DNA of 64,000 bases from the NCBI GenBank assembly GCA_021464415.1, contig CM038468.1:38056969-38120968 (forward strand), written 5' to 3'. Every line of letters starts with the position of its first letter. Within the stretch, counting starts at the first letter, position 1. The translations under genes and the position numbers were made by a program. Under the pieces are notes generated by a model. That model was given only the letters and a program-made list of their open reading frames with translations. It was not told the origin of the DNA and did not search any database. Shown in pieces: positions 11,401 through 22,330 of this stretch. The stretch is from Lonicera japonica. Its lineage: Eukaryota > Streptophyta > Magnoliopsida > Dipsacales > Caprifoliaceae.

Positions 11401-14400
11401 TTCATATTTTGGGGTTTCAGGTCTCTCTCCATCAATCATTAATACAGCAGTTATATTATTTTTCCCCATTCTTTGTCAAATTATTTATTTGGAGCAAATT
11501 CCCTTTCCCTTCACCACATAGAGTAGGGCATTATCGATGATATAAGTTCAAGAAATGCTTTATAAACTTGATGCCAAAGCTAGGGAAGGAAATGTGGTGC
11601 TGAAGATAGATCTTGCCAGGGCACAAAATAGATTATATTGGCTATTCCTTATAAAAGAAGTCTCTCACATAATTAAAAATTTTGAAATCTATTCATCGAC
11701 ATCTTTAATAATTAAAAAACGAGTCTAATTTTGAATAGAAAGCTGTAATATAAGAGTATGTGCCAATCTCAAAGATAATGAAGAGACATCGAAAAGATAA
11801 AGACGACAATAAAATAAAATAAAAAATTCTTTTCCTAAGCATAATTGCAATATCTGGTAATCATATTGCCTTGAAACAACGCTTTCTGAGACTGATCATA
11901 GAGATGGCCATGGCTTTAAAGAGATCCTCTCAATGGCTTCGGTAGAGTGAATCATTAATTTCTTTTTGAGTTTTTTGATAAATAGAAAATGCTAATCACC
12001 AGGAATATGAACAGTACTAAAAAAATGTAAAATGATTATACTAATATAACGCAAGTCCCGGCAGAGAGAATTATTAATTTATTGTGAGGTTTTGATTAAA
12101 AAATATTGCTAATCACCGGGAATATGAACAATACTAAAAAAATGTAAAATGATTATACTAATATAATGCAACTCCCGTATGAGAAGACGAAAATTTCACA
12201 CTGTAAAGAGCCAGTTAAAATGTTTGTGAAGATTGTGCCTAACATGTCCTAATTAGTTTTTTATTCTCATTTACTTCTTTTCTCAGGAGCAGGAGGGTAA
12301 ATATGACAATTTCTTTTCTTGAAAAATAGTAATTATAATTCATTATAACAATGTTAGATAAAAAATTCAATAATTCATAATGTCTGTATAACTCTATTAA
12401 TGTTTGAAATTAAATTTTCATATTCTAAAGTTCAGGAAAAACAAGTAATAAGGTACGGTATTTATAGTTCAGATATAAGATATAATACTATCATAACAGA
12501 TGATAGTTGTAGTTAGGATATAAAGAATTATAGAATATGCTAGTTATACCTAGCAAATCTAATAGGTATCTGAATCGTTATTCTCCTTAGATGTTATAGT
12601 GTCTCCAAATCTCATAAAAGAAATTTAACCCTGATTTTGTTAACTTTCATTTTGTGTAATACTATTTTCATAACTTTTTTATGCACATGTAGATGGTGTG
12701 GCAAGCACTTAAATCGCATGATATTTTTAATCACAAATTCTTGCTCACGCAATAAACATTCCTATGAAAAATGAGAAAAGGGGAACAGTTAGACAAGCAG
12801 AAATGTATTGTCATGCTATAGAATCTAACCTGAGTTGGATTATCATTAAGGGTGACATTTGTGCTATTATGTGTAGAGGAATCTTGTTCTTTTACACACA
12901 AGTACTTAGGTGAACATTAACATGACATGATTGATTCAATTGCTTTAACCGTGTTCCTAGTTGTTTAGGGAACTGTGTTAGGTTTTGATACGGTTAACCT
13001 GTTAACAAGCAATTCATGATCGACTTAAGCTGTTAAACATGCTAACATAAACAAACTAAATATTAACATCGATAGAAATATTAAAGCAGAAACTGAGTAG
13101 GGCAAATGGGCAATAAAGAGACAACATGAGTAATGTTGGCGGAAATTCTAGAAACTATTCCCTTTGTCTCAAATTGCCGTTGTCACTCTAACCCTGGTAC
13201 TTTTTAAGGATACATTAACTTCAACCTAATCAATGTCAACAATACAACATACACTGATTATCTCCAAAAAGGAAATGGACTATGAATTTGATCGAAATGG
13301 TTGGTTATTGCGATTGGATCCTTTGTGCAATTTAACAAAAATTAAAGGCACTTCTTATCTTCTTTTTGTGCATCTAATTATTGTTCCTCACTTTTATTCC
13401 TGTTTTACAGCATCACCATCTTATACTTTGCAAAGGAAGAGCAAATTTGCCAGTTCGTTCCGCTATTTCCTGAAGTATATGTGCCAGTCAAAGTCCAATT
13501 TCAAAAAGGACACAACCAAAAATTCCGCCAACCTTCAGGAACTGGCATTGACTTGGGCTTCTTTGACTTGGCCGACCTTTCAAAACCTTCACCGGAAAAC
13601 GCATTTCCCCTTGTAATCTCCGCGGAAACATTATCACCCACAAATGAAGATGAGCGCAGTAGTGATACTTCTTCATCCGATGTGTCTCCACGCATGCAGA
13701 TTACTCAGGCTGTTATTGAGAAGAGCGATGAGGGCCCGTTTAAAGCCAGAGTAGTCAAGCAAATATTGTGGATTGATGGATTCCGGTATGAGCTTCATGA
13801 GATATATGGAATTGGAAACTCTGCTGAAGACTTTAATGACAATGACTCAGGGAAAGAGTGCGTTATTTGCATGACAGAACCTAAGGATACGGCGGTGCTT
13901 CCATGTAGACATATGGTAAGAAGCCATTCAAAAGACTTAAATTGTTTTTAGTTATATAAAATTTATTTGACCAATGATAAGACGCAATTCATTAAAAGCA
14001 TCCACGTTAGTCTTATACTCTTATTTGTGTATGGTAAGTAGTACAAAGATATGAGACACACAAAATACTTCACAATATACACCAAATGGATAATTGATGT
14101 CTTGGAATTCATACAAACACCAGGTATCTGTTTAAGTCCTAAACGGACAATATTTGTCCGTGTGATATGGAACTTAGTCAAACTTAACTTTATCCTTCAG
14201 ATAATATAGAACAGTGTTATAGGATAGATTTATCCTACTTATCCCACACACTGCTTTTAGTTGTCATCCTCCCAAAAAAAATTTTGCAATGATTGTAATT
14301 TTCTCATTTTGTGTTTTGATTGCACACAATGGATATGGCATCTCATTTTTATTTTTTTATTTTAAACTTTTACGTATATAATTTCATTAGCTTAATCAAT

Positions 14401-14863
14401 CTAATTTGTAAAAGTCCAGAGATTCATCTAATAGATTGTTTGAGCTTGATTTGAGAATTAGAAAAATATAGCCATTGCATTTTTAGGGAATCGAATGCCC
14501 TCTCGTTCTTTATGGTAAAGCTTTCTTTATGGTAAAGCTTCCTACTCATATTCCATGTACCATTAAGTTACTTCAACATTGCATGAGTATTTTTTTAATT
14601 TATATTTTTGTTTTTTGCATGAGAATGTGATATTTGAAAGTTTTTGATACATTTTAGCAAGCTCTCTGAATTTTTTATCTCAATATCTCCACTCATTTTG
14701 ACGTACATACATATATATATATATATATATTATTCTCTCTTTTCCCCAGTGTATGTGCAGTGAGTGTGCAAAAGCGTTAAGGGTTCAATCAAACAAGTGC
14801 CCGATATGCCGCCAAACGATTGAGGAGCTCATGGAGATTATGGTTGATAAAGTTGATCAGTGA
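7918..14863 (+). CDS. LOG2/LUL-type RING E3 ubiquitin ligase, 3 exons, 371 aa
   Basis: Coding exons are 7918-8414, 13411-13915 and 14750-14863, all with GT...AG introns that keep frame. The N-terminus MGISFS fits an N-myristoylation signal (Gly2, Ser6), as in Arabidopsis LOG2. Next come a Pro/Tyr/His-rich disordered region (about residues 20-70), the conserved DAR2-like region (about 115-310, including the phrases QITQAV, VVKQILW and YELHEIYGIGN) and a C-terminal RING-HC finger with Cys316, Cys319, Cys331, His333, Cys337, Cys340, Cys351 and Cys354, all present. Length and order match the LUL (LOG2-LIKE UBIQUITIN LIGASE) family. The known family member LOG2 acts at the plasma membrane with GDU1 in amino acid export and ABA/stress signalling; which LUL paralogue this is cannot be settled here. 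No damage is seen, so it should be functional. Confidence 0.93.
8481..8620. repeat. 70-bp tandem duplication
   Basis: Two adjacent nearly identical copies (8481-8550 and 8551-8620) begin AATGCTCTGAATGCTGAATA and end at GGAAGAAA. They differ at only a few positions, so the duplication is recent. Confidence 0.9.
8633..8818 (+). mobile_element. SINE-like element, copy 1
   Basis: A tRNA-type A-box-like sequence (TAGCGCTGTGG, about 8643-8653) is followed about 40 bp later by a B-box-like GGTTTTAGTCC. The 3' tail is TTTATAATATAGTATAGAT. The second copy from about 8910 shares both head and tail, which supports a short retroelement unit. Confidence 0.5.
8910..9115 (+). mobile_element. SINE-like element, copy 2 (diverged)
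   Basis: It aligns with copy 1 from AATAATGATAGGTGACCTAGTG to the tail TTTATAATGTAGTATATAT. The A-box-like (TGACCTAGTG) and B-box-like (GAGTTAAAATTC) motifs are degraded. It is in the same orientation as copy 1. Confidence 0.45.
9886..9990. repeat. Dispersed repeat shared with 15315-15420
   Basis: Both places share the phrase TTAGGAAAT(A/G)GTAAT and ACAAATGGGGGTAAC(C)CTCCC. The family is not identified. This copy lies in intron 1; the other lies downstream of the LUL-like gene. Confidence 0.45.
10573..10989 (-). mobile_element. 5'-truncated RTE-type LINE with 16-bp target duplication
   Basis: The insert (10589-10973) is on the minus strand. It ends in a (TTG)n tail, read as (CAA)n at 10589-10604 on the + strand, as RTE LINEs do. 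An exact 16-bp direct repeat, ATAGTATCATATATAC, flanks it at 10573-10588 and 10974-10989. Its reading frame is the C-terminal end of reverse transcriptase. About 385 bp remain, so the 5' part was lost on insertion. It lies antisense within intron 1 of the LUL-like gene. Confidence 0.9.
10618..10971 (-). pseudogene. C-terminal fragment of LINE reverse transcriptase
   Basis: About 117 residues are open, with the family phrases LRWFGHVWRRP, RGRGRPRKTI and the terminal LWRRLIHVADPT, which mark the C-terminal end of plant RTE-type LINE proteins. The catalytic YADD region and endonuclease are absent. It cannot be active by itself. The frame is intact, which points to a fairly recent insertion. Confidence 0.88.
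11943..12177. repeat. About 117-bp tandem duplication
   Basis: Copies at about 11943-12060 and 12061-12177 share long blocks such as GCTAATCACC, GGAATATGAACA and AAAAAAATGTAAAATGATTA. They are diverged in the first third, so this duplication is older than the one at 8481. Confidence 0.8.
13411..13915 (+). CDS. LUL-like gene, coding exon 2
   Basis: It encodes most of the DAR2-like domain and the first half of the RING finger, up to PCRHM. The reading frame starts SITILYFAKEEQ, joined to the two bases carried from exon 1. The donor is ATG|GTAAGA. Confidence 0.92.
14707..14730. repeat. (AT)n microsatellite in intron 2
   Basis: An AT dinucleotide run about 20 bp before the splice acceptor of exon 3. 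Confidence 0.85.
14750..14863 (+). CDS. LUL-like gene, coding exon 3
   Basis: After the acceptor CCCCAG it encodes the second half of the RING finger (CMCSEC...CPICRQ) and a short tail ending VDKVDQ, then TGA. The RING only becomes complete after splicing to exon 2. Confidence 0.92.
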   Translation, partial: CMCSECAKALRVQSNKCPICRQTIEELMEIMVDKVDQ

Positions 14864-17800
14864 GAGTTCCTTTTTTTCCTTGTGAATTCATTTCTTACTC
14901 AATCCTGCGATATATGTCGTTTCCTTTTTCTTTTTTTCTTTAAACCTTACATATTCATGTACATATATACACATGGTTTCAATCTTGGTGTCTTGTTTAT
15001 TCGTTTGTTTAGTGGGGCTAGAATTTGATCTTTATCATCTTTTTAGTTTTCGAATTATTCTTGTTTGCTCCATGATCCCACCTATTTTGTTTGTCGATTT
15101 TGATCTTAAATATTATCACTCTCTCTTTTCTTGTTAATTGTTCGATCAAACATTATGTATAATCTTTCATTGACTATTTGTTGTTTCCTTTGTTCAACTT
15201 CCTTCTGGATTTTGGCTTATCCTTGCTTAGTTTCTGTTTTTATTAGCCTTTAACCTGCGAAATAGATTGTAGAACATGAAATCCCCCCCCCTCTCTTTTT
15301 GAGTGAAGTTTTTGTTAGGAAATGGTAATGGTGGGCTATACAAATGGGGGTAACTCCCTCCCATCGGTTTTCACACATGGATTTGAATATACCCTTGACG
15401 GAATTGGGCCCTTATCTCCACCTCCCTCAAGTCCTCGCTCTACAACATGAAGATTCAAAAGGCAAGAAAGAGAAATTTTAAGTTACATTATATTATGAAG
15501 ATTCGAAAGATGGGAATCTTTAGAGTACTCACAATTTGATGCCTATTTGAATTTAGTCTTTTGACCATTCTAGTCATTAATGGGTTGATCTGCCACTCGC
15601 ACTTGGAATTCGATTGGATTTTAGCCTATAGGAAGCTATTCTAAATGTATATGCAAAATACATGTATACCCTCAAGCAAGTAAGTGATAAGAACTTAACA
15701 CGAAACAAATTATTGTTGTTTTATTAGTAACTCGGGGTATTAGGTCTTAAGAAAATAGACGAACGAGGACCTGGCCAAACAAGAACCCAATTATTGTTAC
15801 TTTGTTAACAACTCAAGAGTATCAACTCCTTGAGCAAATGGGAGATAGAAATGTGGTAGATACACTCGATTGACTAAAGTAATTATAAACTAATGGTAGC
15901 CTCAAGAGATATACATTCGAACACTTCACCCATGCTTCTTTGACCATCCTAAAAATGTAGCAATTCTTGATTTTTGGGTTTTTTTTGCCTGGCGGGATAT
16001 AACACGAGAAGAAACACTAGGGCACGAACACGACATGACAGTAGACATGCTTACACTAGTAAAACGAAAAGTTTCATGTCATTTAGATGCAATCAACACA
16101 ACCTAACCTAAAATTATTGACACTAACACGGCTTCCCGTTCAATTTAGTTTCATTCCTTGGTGTGTTATCACACGTTTCCTCACAATTGCTACCCCTAAT
16201 CCTACAATTCGTCCAATCCCTAGAGGTTTAATGAAACCTGCTTATACACTACTAGAAACGGGTCAAGTATCAAACGAACCGTGTTTTTCAAGCACTACAC
16301 GAACCCAACATGACACGACTCATTGCAAACCCGAGTCAAATAAGGGTGAATAGTAGAGAGAATAATTGAGCATAGAAGTTAGCAATAATAGAGACAAACT
16401 GAGCATCTGTAACCCTTGGGAGGTGGGGGAGTAGGTTCCCTCTGAGCAGACGAAGAAGATACAAAAAATTTGCAGCAGCAAAATATTCCCAAAATTTTGT
16501 ATCTTTTTGAACTTTTTATGAATGAATGTATGTATCTTCTCTGCTCCATTTTTCATTCTGCATTGGTAGAGGGGACCATAAAACTTGTTGAAATGCTTTG
16601 CATTAATATTTGTGCAACTATACGATAAAGTTCTTGTCTATACTAGCTTAACAAGTCAATTCTTGGGCTTCTGTATTTCATTTTTTTTACTGAGATGTAA
16701 ATATTTGGAATCTGTTCTCTGTTACCTTTTGTTTCTTCTTTTGTTGTTCATCTCCTCTCTCTCAGATAGAGAGAGAGACTGATTTGTTGGTTTGCGATAA
16801 TGAAGTCTGAAGGGTATGAGAAAATATTCTTCAATACAAAAGTTACAACGATACATGTTATCACTTATCAATTAAATTGCAGGAAAGCGTGCATTCCCCC
16901 TCCTCAATCGCATGTGTCATTGATTTCCAGCCATTCAATTGGGTAAGTGATAGCATGTGCCGTCATAACCATGTACTGAATATTTCCTCAGTAGGTAGTA
17001 ATAGAGATTTAAAATTATTTTTGGCTGTCCAAATAGAAAATTACTGCACACATTACCTTATCTTAAATAGGAAATGGTGCTAAAAATGCTTGAACTTATC
17101 TTCTTCTTGTGGTACAATTATGGCTCCTACCTATAATGGCATTATGATTTTCTTTTATTTAGGTAAAAATTAAAATAATATAAAAAAATCTACTACTATT
17201 AAGTAAAATGGTAGAAGGAACATGAAGGTATTATGATTGAACTTAAAATTTTAAAGATTGGTTAAAATTTTGTTGATATTCTTACTATTGAGTTATAAGC
17301 TTGAGTATAGAAATGGTTATTCACATACTGTTCAAAATAAAGCACAAACTTCAAAATCTATTTATCTCATCAAAAACTGTCCAGTTGAATACAGGCGTTT
17401 AGGTTCGAGTCCTACCAACTATCCCTCGTACACACGCCGTGACTATAGTAAAAAGAAAACGCGGTTGACATTCTCATATAGACGATCATTTCTTGAGTCA
17501 AAATTTCTTTCTCAAATACCAGGAAAAAAGAATTCATTTGCATTCTAAAACAACATATTCTGATACTCAAACAAGACTAATGACAAGAAAGGTGTTTTTA
17601 GATTCTTCAAGAGCGAAGTTTGTATATAACCATCCCCAGTCGCCTTCGGTTCGAATAACAGGTCTATCTACAGTTTGTATAAAAATGAAAATTCACCATG
17701 AAATATGAATTATAGTAGATAATTTTAGCTCTATCGTACAAATAAAAAGGAAAATGTTCTATCAAATTATGGTAGAGGAGCAACTTATATTTTGTGTCCA

Positions 17801-19430
17801 AAACAGCTTAGCTGTATGAATAAATGAAAATTTGACAGATAAGAGAGAAAGGTGTCACTCTCATTGTACTGGACTGGACCAGCTACCTTCTAATTAATGT
17901 AACCATTGCCCCCAATTATATATTCCTTTGTCTATTATTTCTTCTTGTTTGTATGTTAATGTTGGTGTGTTTTTAAGTTGTGAAGGACAATTAGTCGAGA
18001 TGCGCAAAAGATTGTGCAAATACCGTCCGGTATAAACATAAAAAAAAATGTTGGTACATTTATCTTAAAAAAATTGTTTAAATATGTTAAATGTAATTAT
18101 GATTTTATCTATATTACTATGAAATTTGTACTTTACGCATTAGTGGTTACATTATTAGAAAAATCAACTATCACTTGACAGTAGATCCATTTTTACTCGT
18201 TTTCTTTTATAGATATGTGAAAGTTGGATCGAACTTGTGTGTAGATATTCTTCCAGATCTTCGATATCTGTTTAGTTTTGCATATAATTTAAGTTTTGCC
18301 TAATTTGATATTCCAACAATTCCATGCCAAATACTTTGGTAAACTTTAAATGCGGACGGTTTTAATGTCAATCAATTATTTCAAATTTCACATCCTTACA
18401 TCTGTTTAATAGAACTCAATCATAACTTTCTTGAAATGTCAAAGTTGTTAAATCTCATTTATTTTATTTTCCTATAGAAACCAGTATCCATACCTAACCT
18501 ACTAATGCAAAAAAAGCAAGAATGAGAAGGATAGCACTCAAAATAACTAGGGTTAAAAGCTTTACTACAGAAACTACTAGTGCATCATTTTCCATGTAAA
18601 AGAATTTATCGTGTTAATATTAACATGTGCTCTAAGGAAACATGTTAAAAACCTTGAATAGAAAGAATAAGGTTCCAACAAGTATTAATTTCAGCATTAA
18701 TATCCGCACGCAAGACCTTTTTGTTTAGAATTTTAAAAGGTGCCATAAGGTATATTTTAACATTTTTCTAAAAGAAATAAGACACCCCGTTTAATAACAA
18801 TGTGAAAAATGATAAGAAAAACAACTAATTTCGGTAAAAAGATAAAAAGTAAGTTTATGGATGTGGTGAGACGCTTTTCATCTTACGCTCTTTTTTGTGA
18901 GCACGTCATCTATCCTCATTTATGCTTTGTGGAAAAAATTTATTCACCACCACCAAAGAAAATATTTACATGGAAGAAGTCAAAAAGTAGAGTTAATTTC
19001 ACCATATCCTTAACTTTTTCCAACTTTTCATAAAAGTACATTAATTTTTTTTACTATTTTATATCTTGTTATCGACAGAATCTAAGATATAAGTTGTTCC
19101 AAAAAAAATCAAAAAACATCTATGTAATGAATGGTGGTACAAAGATATTTTCTTTTTGAGTGAGTTTGAATTGCACATGACTTGTGTACTAGCCCCCACT
19201 CAAACAAAAACAAAATAGCCCATAAAATCTATGTACTATGGATTCCCAGAGAGGTCAAAATAATACTACATCTTCCCCTTTGTGAAAGATTTCCAATAAA
19301 CCACTAAAATCTAGGGCTCAAAAAAGGCTACTGCTATGCTAAAGTGCATGTGAGCATTGCTGACTTATACAGATCAGAGACATAATGCATCCAATAAGTG
19401 TTTCATATCATTGTAAAAATGAACATTTTT
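14864..19430. other. 3' UTR and long gene-free region
   Basis: No gene found. A second copy of the 9886 repeat lies at 15315-15420. About 15985-16340 resembles degenerate plant repeat DNA rich in ACACGA/CGAACC-type phrases. A B-box-like GGTTCGAGTCC at about 17402 suggests a SINE remnant but has no convincing A box. The ORFs in this stretch (16087-16353, 16320-16556, 16585-16782, 16877-17083, 17258-17548 and 18809-19033) show no domain. Confidence 0.5.
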
Positions 19431-19437
19431 CCCGTGA

Positions 19438-19603
19438 GTAATAATATGTGTACCAAATTAAATCATCAAGTTATTAGAACTAGTGTGTCATAAATCGTAT
19501 TAGTTAATGCGTAAAGTCTACTTGAAACACTAATCAATGCACTTTCTGACACATTATTTAGTCTAGTAACTTAATTGTTTAATTTGGTATGCTTGTCCTA
19601 TTG
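19438..19603. mobile_element. Fold-back MITE, copy 1
   Basis: The two halves are imperfect inverted repeats: GTACCAAATTAAATCATCAAG on the left pairs with CTTAATTGTTTAATTTGGTATGC on the right. The right arm contains CAATGCACTTTCTGACA, which recurs in a related element near 52930-53015. Boundaries are approximate. Confidence 0.5.
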
Positions 19604-19605
19604 TG

Positions 19606-20249
19606 CAGGGCTGGCCCTGGGACAGGGCAGGCAGAGCGACCGCCCAGGGCTCAAAAATAAGAAGAGGTACCAAATTTTTTGTATATGTATATATATATAT
19701 AATATAATATAATAAGTATATGTTAAAAACATATTAAATAAATAAAATATCTTTCCAAAAATCTTTATTTACGACAGTAACTTTCCAATAAAGTGACGCA
19801 AATTTTCAAAGTCAGTCTCTTCGTCTTCACCTATTTTCCATTGACGAAAATTAAGAAAAACAGAGCCATGCCTATTCTTTTATTATTCTTCAATCTTCAG
19901 CTCTTCCTTTTGCAATTGCATGTTGCCCCTCTTGGCGTTGTTTTGGAGCATCTAAAAGCTTTTTGGAAGATAAAAATGCACATGAATGTTGAAGATGTAG
20001 CATATAGGTGCTTGAATTGTCGTTGTATTGATTTTGAAGATGTATAAACTCGTAGATTTTGAAATGACGTTTGTAAGCACTTTCAATTTTTAATTGTAAT
20101 GTGTTTTTGGTGAAATATAAAAATTAATTGGTTTTTTTAATATAAAAAAATTAATATATTTATTTAAAAGAGAGGCATCATTTTAGAATTTCGCCACCCC
20201 GATGGAGCAAGAACCCTCTAAAATTGGCCACCCACCCGGACCGGCTCTG
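19606..20249. mobile_element. hAT-like element
   Basis: It starts CAGGGCTGGCCCTGG and ends CCGGACCGGCTCTG; the inverted end reads CAGAGCCGGTCCGG. The CAGGGCCGGC terminal motif is common in plant hAT families. The 8-bp flanks (CTATTGTG and TTGTCGCC) do not match, so the right boundary may be rearranged. The ORF at 19793-20047 inside it has no transposase features. Confidence 0.5.
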
Positions 20250-20250
20250 T

Positions 20251-20399
20251 TGTCGCCCGACAAACTGTGTATCATCGCGCGACAATCGTCGCGCGACAAT
20301 CATTGTCTTCTTCACCAGACCAACCACTTCTTCTTCAGAACCATTCATTTGTCGCGCGATCATGTCGCGCGACATTCTCCTTTTTTATGTCGCGCGACA
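20251..20399. promoter_or_regulatory. Six CG-rich palindromes (TGTCGCGCGACA family)
   Basis: The palindrome TGTCGCGCGACA is exact at 20363-20374 and 20388-20399. Variants lie at 20251-20262 (TGTCGCCCGACA), about 20275, about 20287 and about 20350. All lie within about 150 bp upstream of a TATA box. They are GC-rich in AT-rich surroundings. This looks like the U3 enhancer zone of an LTR or another promoter. Confidence 0.6.
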
Positions 20400-20411
20400 A
20401 TCTCTCCCGAC

Positions 20412-20419
20412 TATAAATA
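20412..20419 (+). promoter_or_regulatory. TATA box (TATAAATA)
   Basis: A consensus plant TATA box 12 bp after the last palindrome. Pyrimidine-rich leader-like sequence follows. No ORF of significance follows closely, so this is more likely a retroelement promoter than a host gene promoter. Confidence 0.55.
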
Positions 20420-22330
20420 GGCCACACCCCCAAGGGTCAAGGGCGGCAATATCTCTTTAGATCTTTCTTTTTTTTTACACACTGAAGAATTCATCTATTT
20501 CAACACTCGTGTTCCGTTTCTGGATTGAAAGAAGAAAGAGAAGATTACTATCGATCCCTCTGCCGTATTATATTTTCTTTCTTATTATTATTCTCGTCGG
20601 GAAGGTAAAGAAAGTCTAGAAAGATTAGATATCCTTGTTTTATTCATAGATATGATTTGCACTTTTCAAAACAAAAGGATATCTTACGAAGAGTAAGTAC
20701 TTATTGTCCCTGTTTTCAAACCCCGGACCGATTAATAAATCCACATATCCTGTTTATTTCATTTTAAAGAGTTCTTTATATTCTCTTTTTCAAAATAATC
20801 ACAACTCGAGAAAACCGTAAATAATATATATTTTTTGTCAATACTAAATATAAAAACATCGTTCAACACAAAGGTCATCCCTTTCCCCGTTTTCCCAGTA
20901 TTTATTTTAGAAAGTAGTAGACGTGACTTCTAGTAATGTAGAGACCGAAAGGGCGGAATGGGTGCTTATAATAATATTATTTCCCGGTTTCGCAGATGTA
21001 AAGAAAGGCCCTTTCCTCTTAACCCTCTTTTGTTCGTTTTCTCGTATGTGTCCCCCTTGCAATAACGTAGGGACTAGAATCAACGATCACATGGAACGAC
21101 GGAATGATATAACCACCAACGGGGACGAGACCCGGGGGGTGATTATTCTCACAGAGTATTGGTCAGCTGTCGTCGTCATCATCATCATCATCTTCTTCTT
21201 CTTCTTCATTTATCAACAATGACTACATTCCCTCTCTCACAAGTGATTGAAAGAGATATGTCATTCATAAATTATGGATATCAAGCTAAAAAGTTTATTT
21301 CACACTGATAATATATATTAATACTTTCATCAAGTTGGGGAAATAATGTTATAATAATATTATTTAGATGTTCAAAGTATTGGACCGATATAATGATTAG
21401 AGTATGGGTCCCGCTTTGGGATATCAAGACACTGCGAAACAAAGGAGTGGGGACACTGCGAGGAGTACATAATGTCATCAGTGATGTTCTCCATTTGTGA
21501 TATCGTATTATCCTCAGACCTGAGATCGTCATGGTTACCAACATAGGGAATAGCATGTCAGGCATTATTAAACGTTGCTCTTGACCGAGTAATTATAAAG
21601 ATGATGATCAAGCATACTATGAACTATGTAGAGGTATGTGGTTGATCAAGATGGGATTTGTCACTCTCATATAATGAGAGAGATATCTTTGGGCCCCTTG
21701 ATAAGTATAATTAATATTTGCATGGCCATGCACAAATGAGGTGTCATTTGTATTAGATTAATTATACTTAGAGATCAATAAATAAAGATTGAACTATACA
21801 AGAATGACACTTACCTAGTCTTGTGTTCAATCTAGATATCGATTGACAAAAGGAGTTAATATGTTTAATATCAATTTAAGGTGTGTCGTTTTGACCTTTA
21901 TACCTTTTGGGTAGTAGTAATGTTTTACTAGAAACTGCTTACTATTCGTATAATAAAATAGGCTTTTAATTATATTGTCAGAGAGTATAAACCTACAGGG
22001 TCGCACACCAAAACGAGTTGGATCAAAAAAGAATTAAAACGGACCAAGTTGGACTTGGGCCTAATTCGTTTGTTGCTTAGGGTTCTCACTGGGGTTCCCC
22101 TTTAAATAGAAACATTTGTTCTTTTTGGCCGTCTAAGAGAGTTCCAGAGGCAAGAAATACGAAATAGTTTAGAGGACCCTAAACGGCGCTAGTACACCAA
22201 GTAAGGATCTGATCTCGTTCGTGTGTGCACACCGTAGAGGCGTCGTAATTTCTACGCTAAGACGACAACAACAGAAGGATATAATCCACCGTATTCGTTG
22301 CATTAATTCGAAATCTCATACAAGGTATGT
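20420..22330. mobile_element. LTR-retrotransposon-derived non-coding region (tentative)
   Basis: No gag or pol could be read. A GC-richer block at 20920-21180 (ORF 20923-21222, no recognised domain) ends in a CATCAT/CTTCTT microsatellite. 21290-22320 is LTR-like, with a second TATA-like TTTAAATAG (about 22101) followed by a GC-richer leader-like segment. No matched LTR pair, primer-binding site or target duplication was found. It may be two solo LTR fragments. Confidence 0.3.

Larger units (their letters stand above)
8415..13410 (+). other. Intron 1 of the LUL-like gene (about 5 kb)
   Basis: Donor GTAAGG at 8415, acceptor TTTTACAG ending at 13410. It holds two SINE-like copies, a truncated RTE LINE, a 70-bp and a 117-bp tandem duplication, and otherwise AT-rich sequence. 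No independent gene is visible. The short ORFs at 9024-9221, 9165-9350, 10087-10275, 10774-10965 and 10889-11116 look like chance. Confidence 0.9.

Noticed and set aside
13233..13616. 127-residue plus-strand ORF overlapping LUL exon 2
   Set aside because: Wrong frame. The exon 2 frame read from the acceptor at 13411 gives the conserved LUL sequence.
17395..17425. tRNA gene suggested by GGTTCGAGTCC
   Set aside because: No A box or cloverleaf partner stems can be placed at the right distance; at best a SINE fragment.
20923..21222. 99-residue ORF as a protein gene
   Set aside because: The C-terminal third is a microsatellite translation (Ile and Phe runs) and no domain is visible. Kept only as a compositional oddity.
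21290..22320. Complete solo LTR
   Set aside because: It looks LTR-like with a TATA-like box and a CATACA end, but I found no matching target duplication or convincing TG start, so the boundaries are not claimed.
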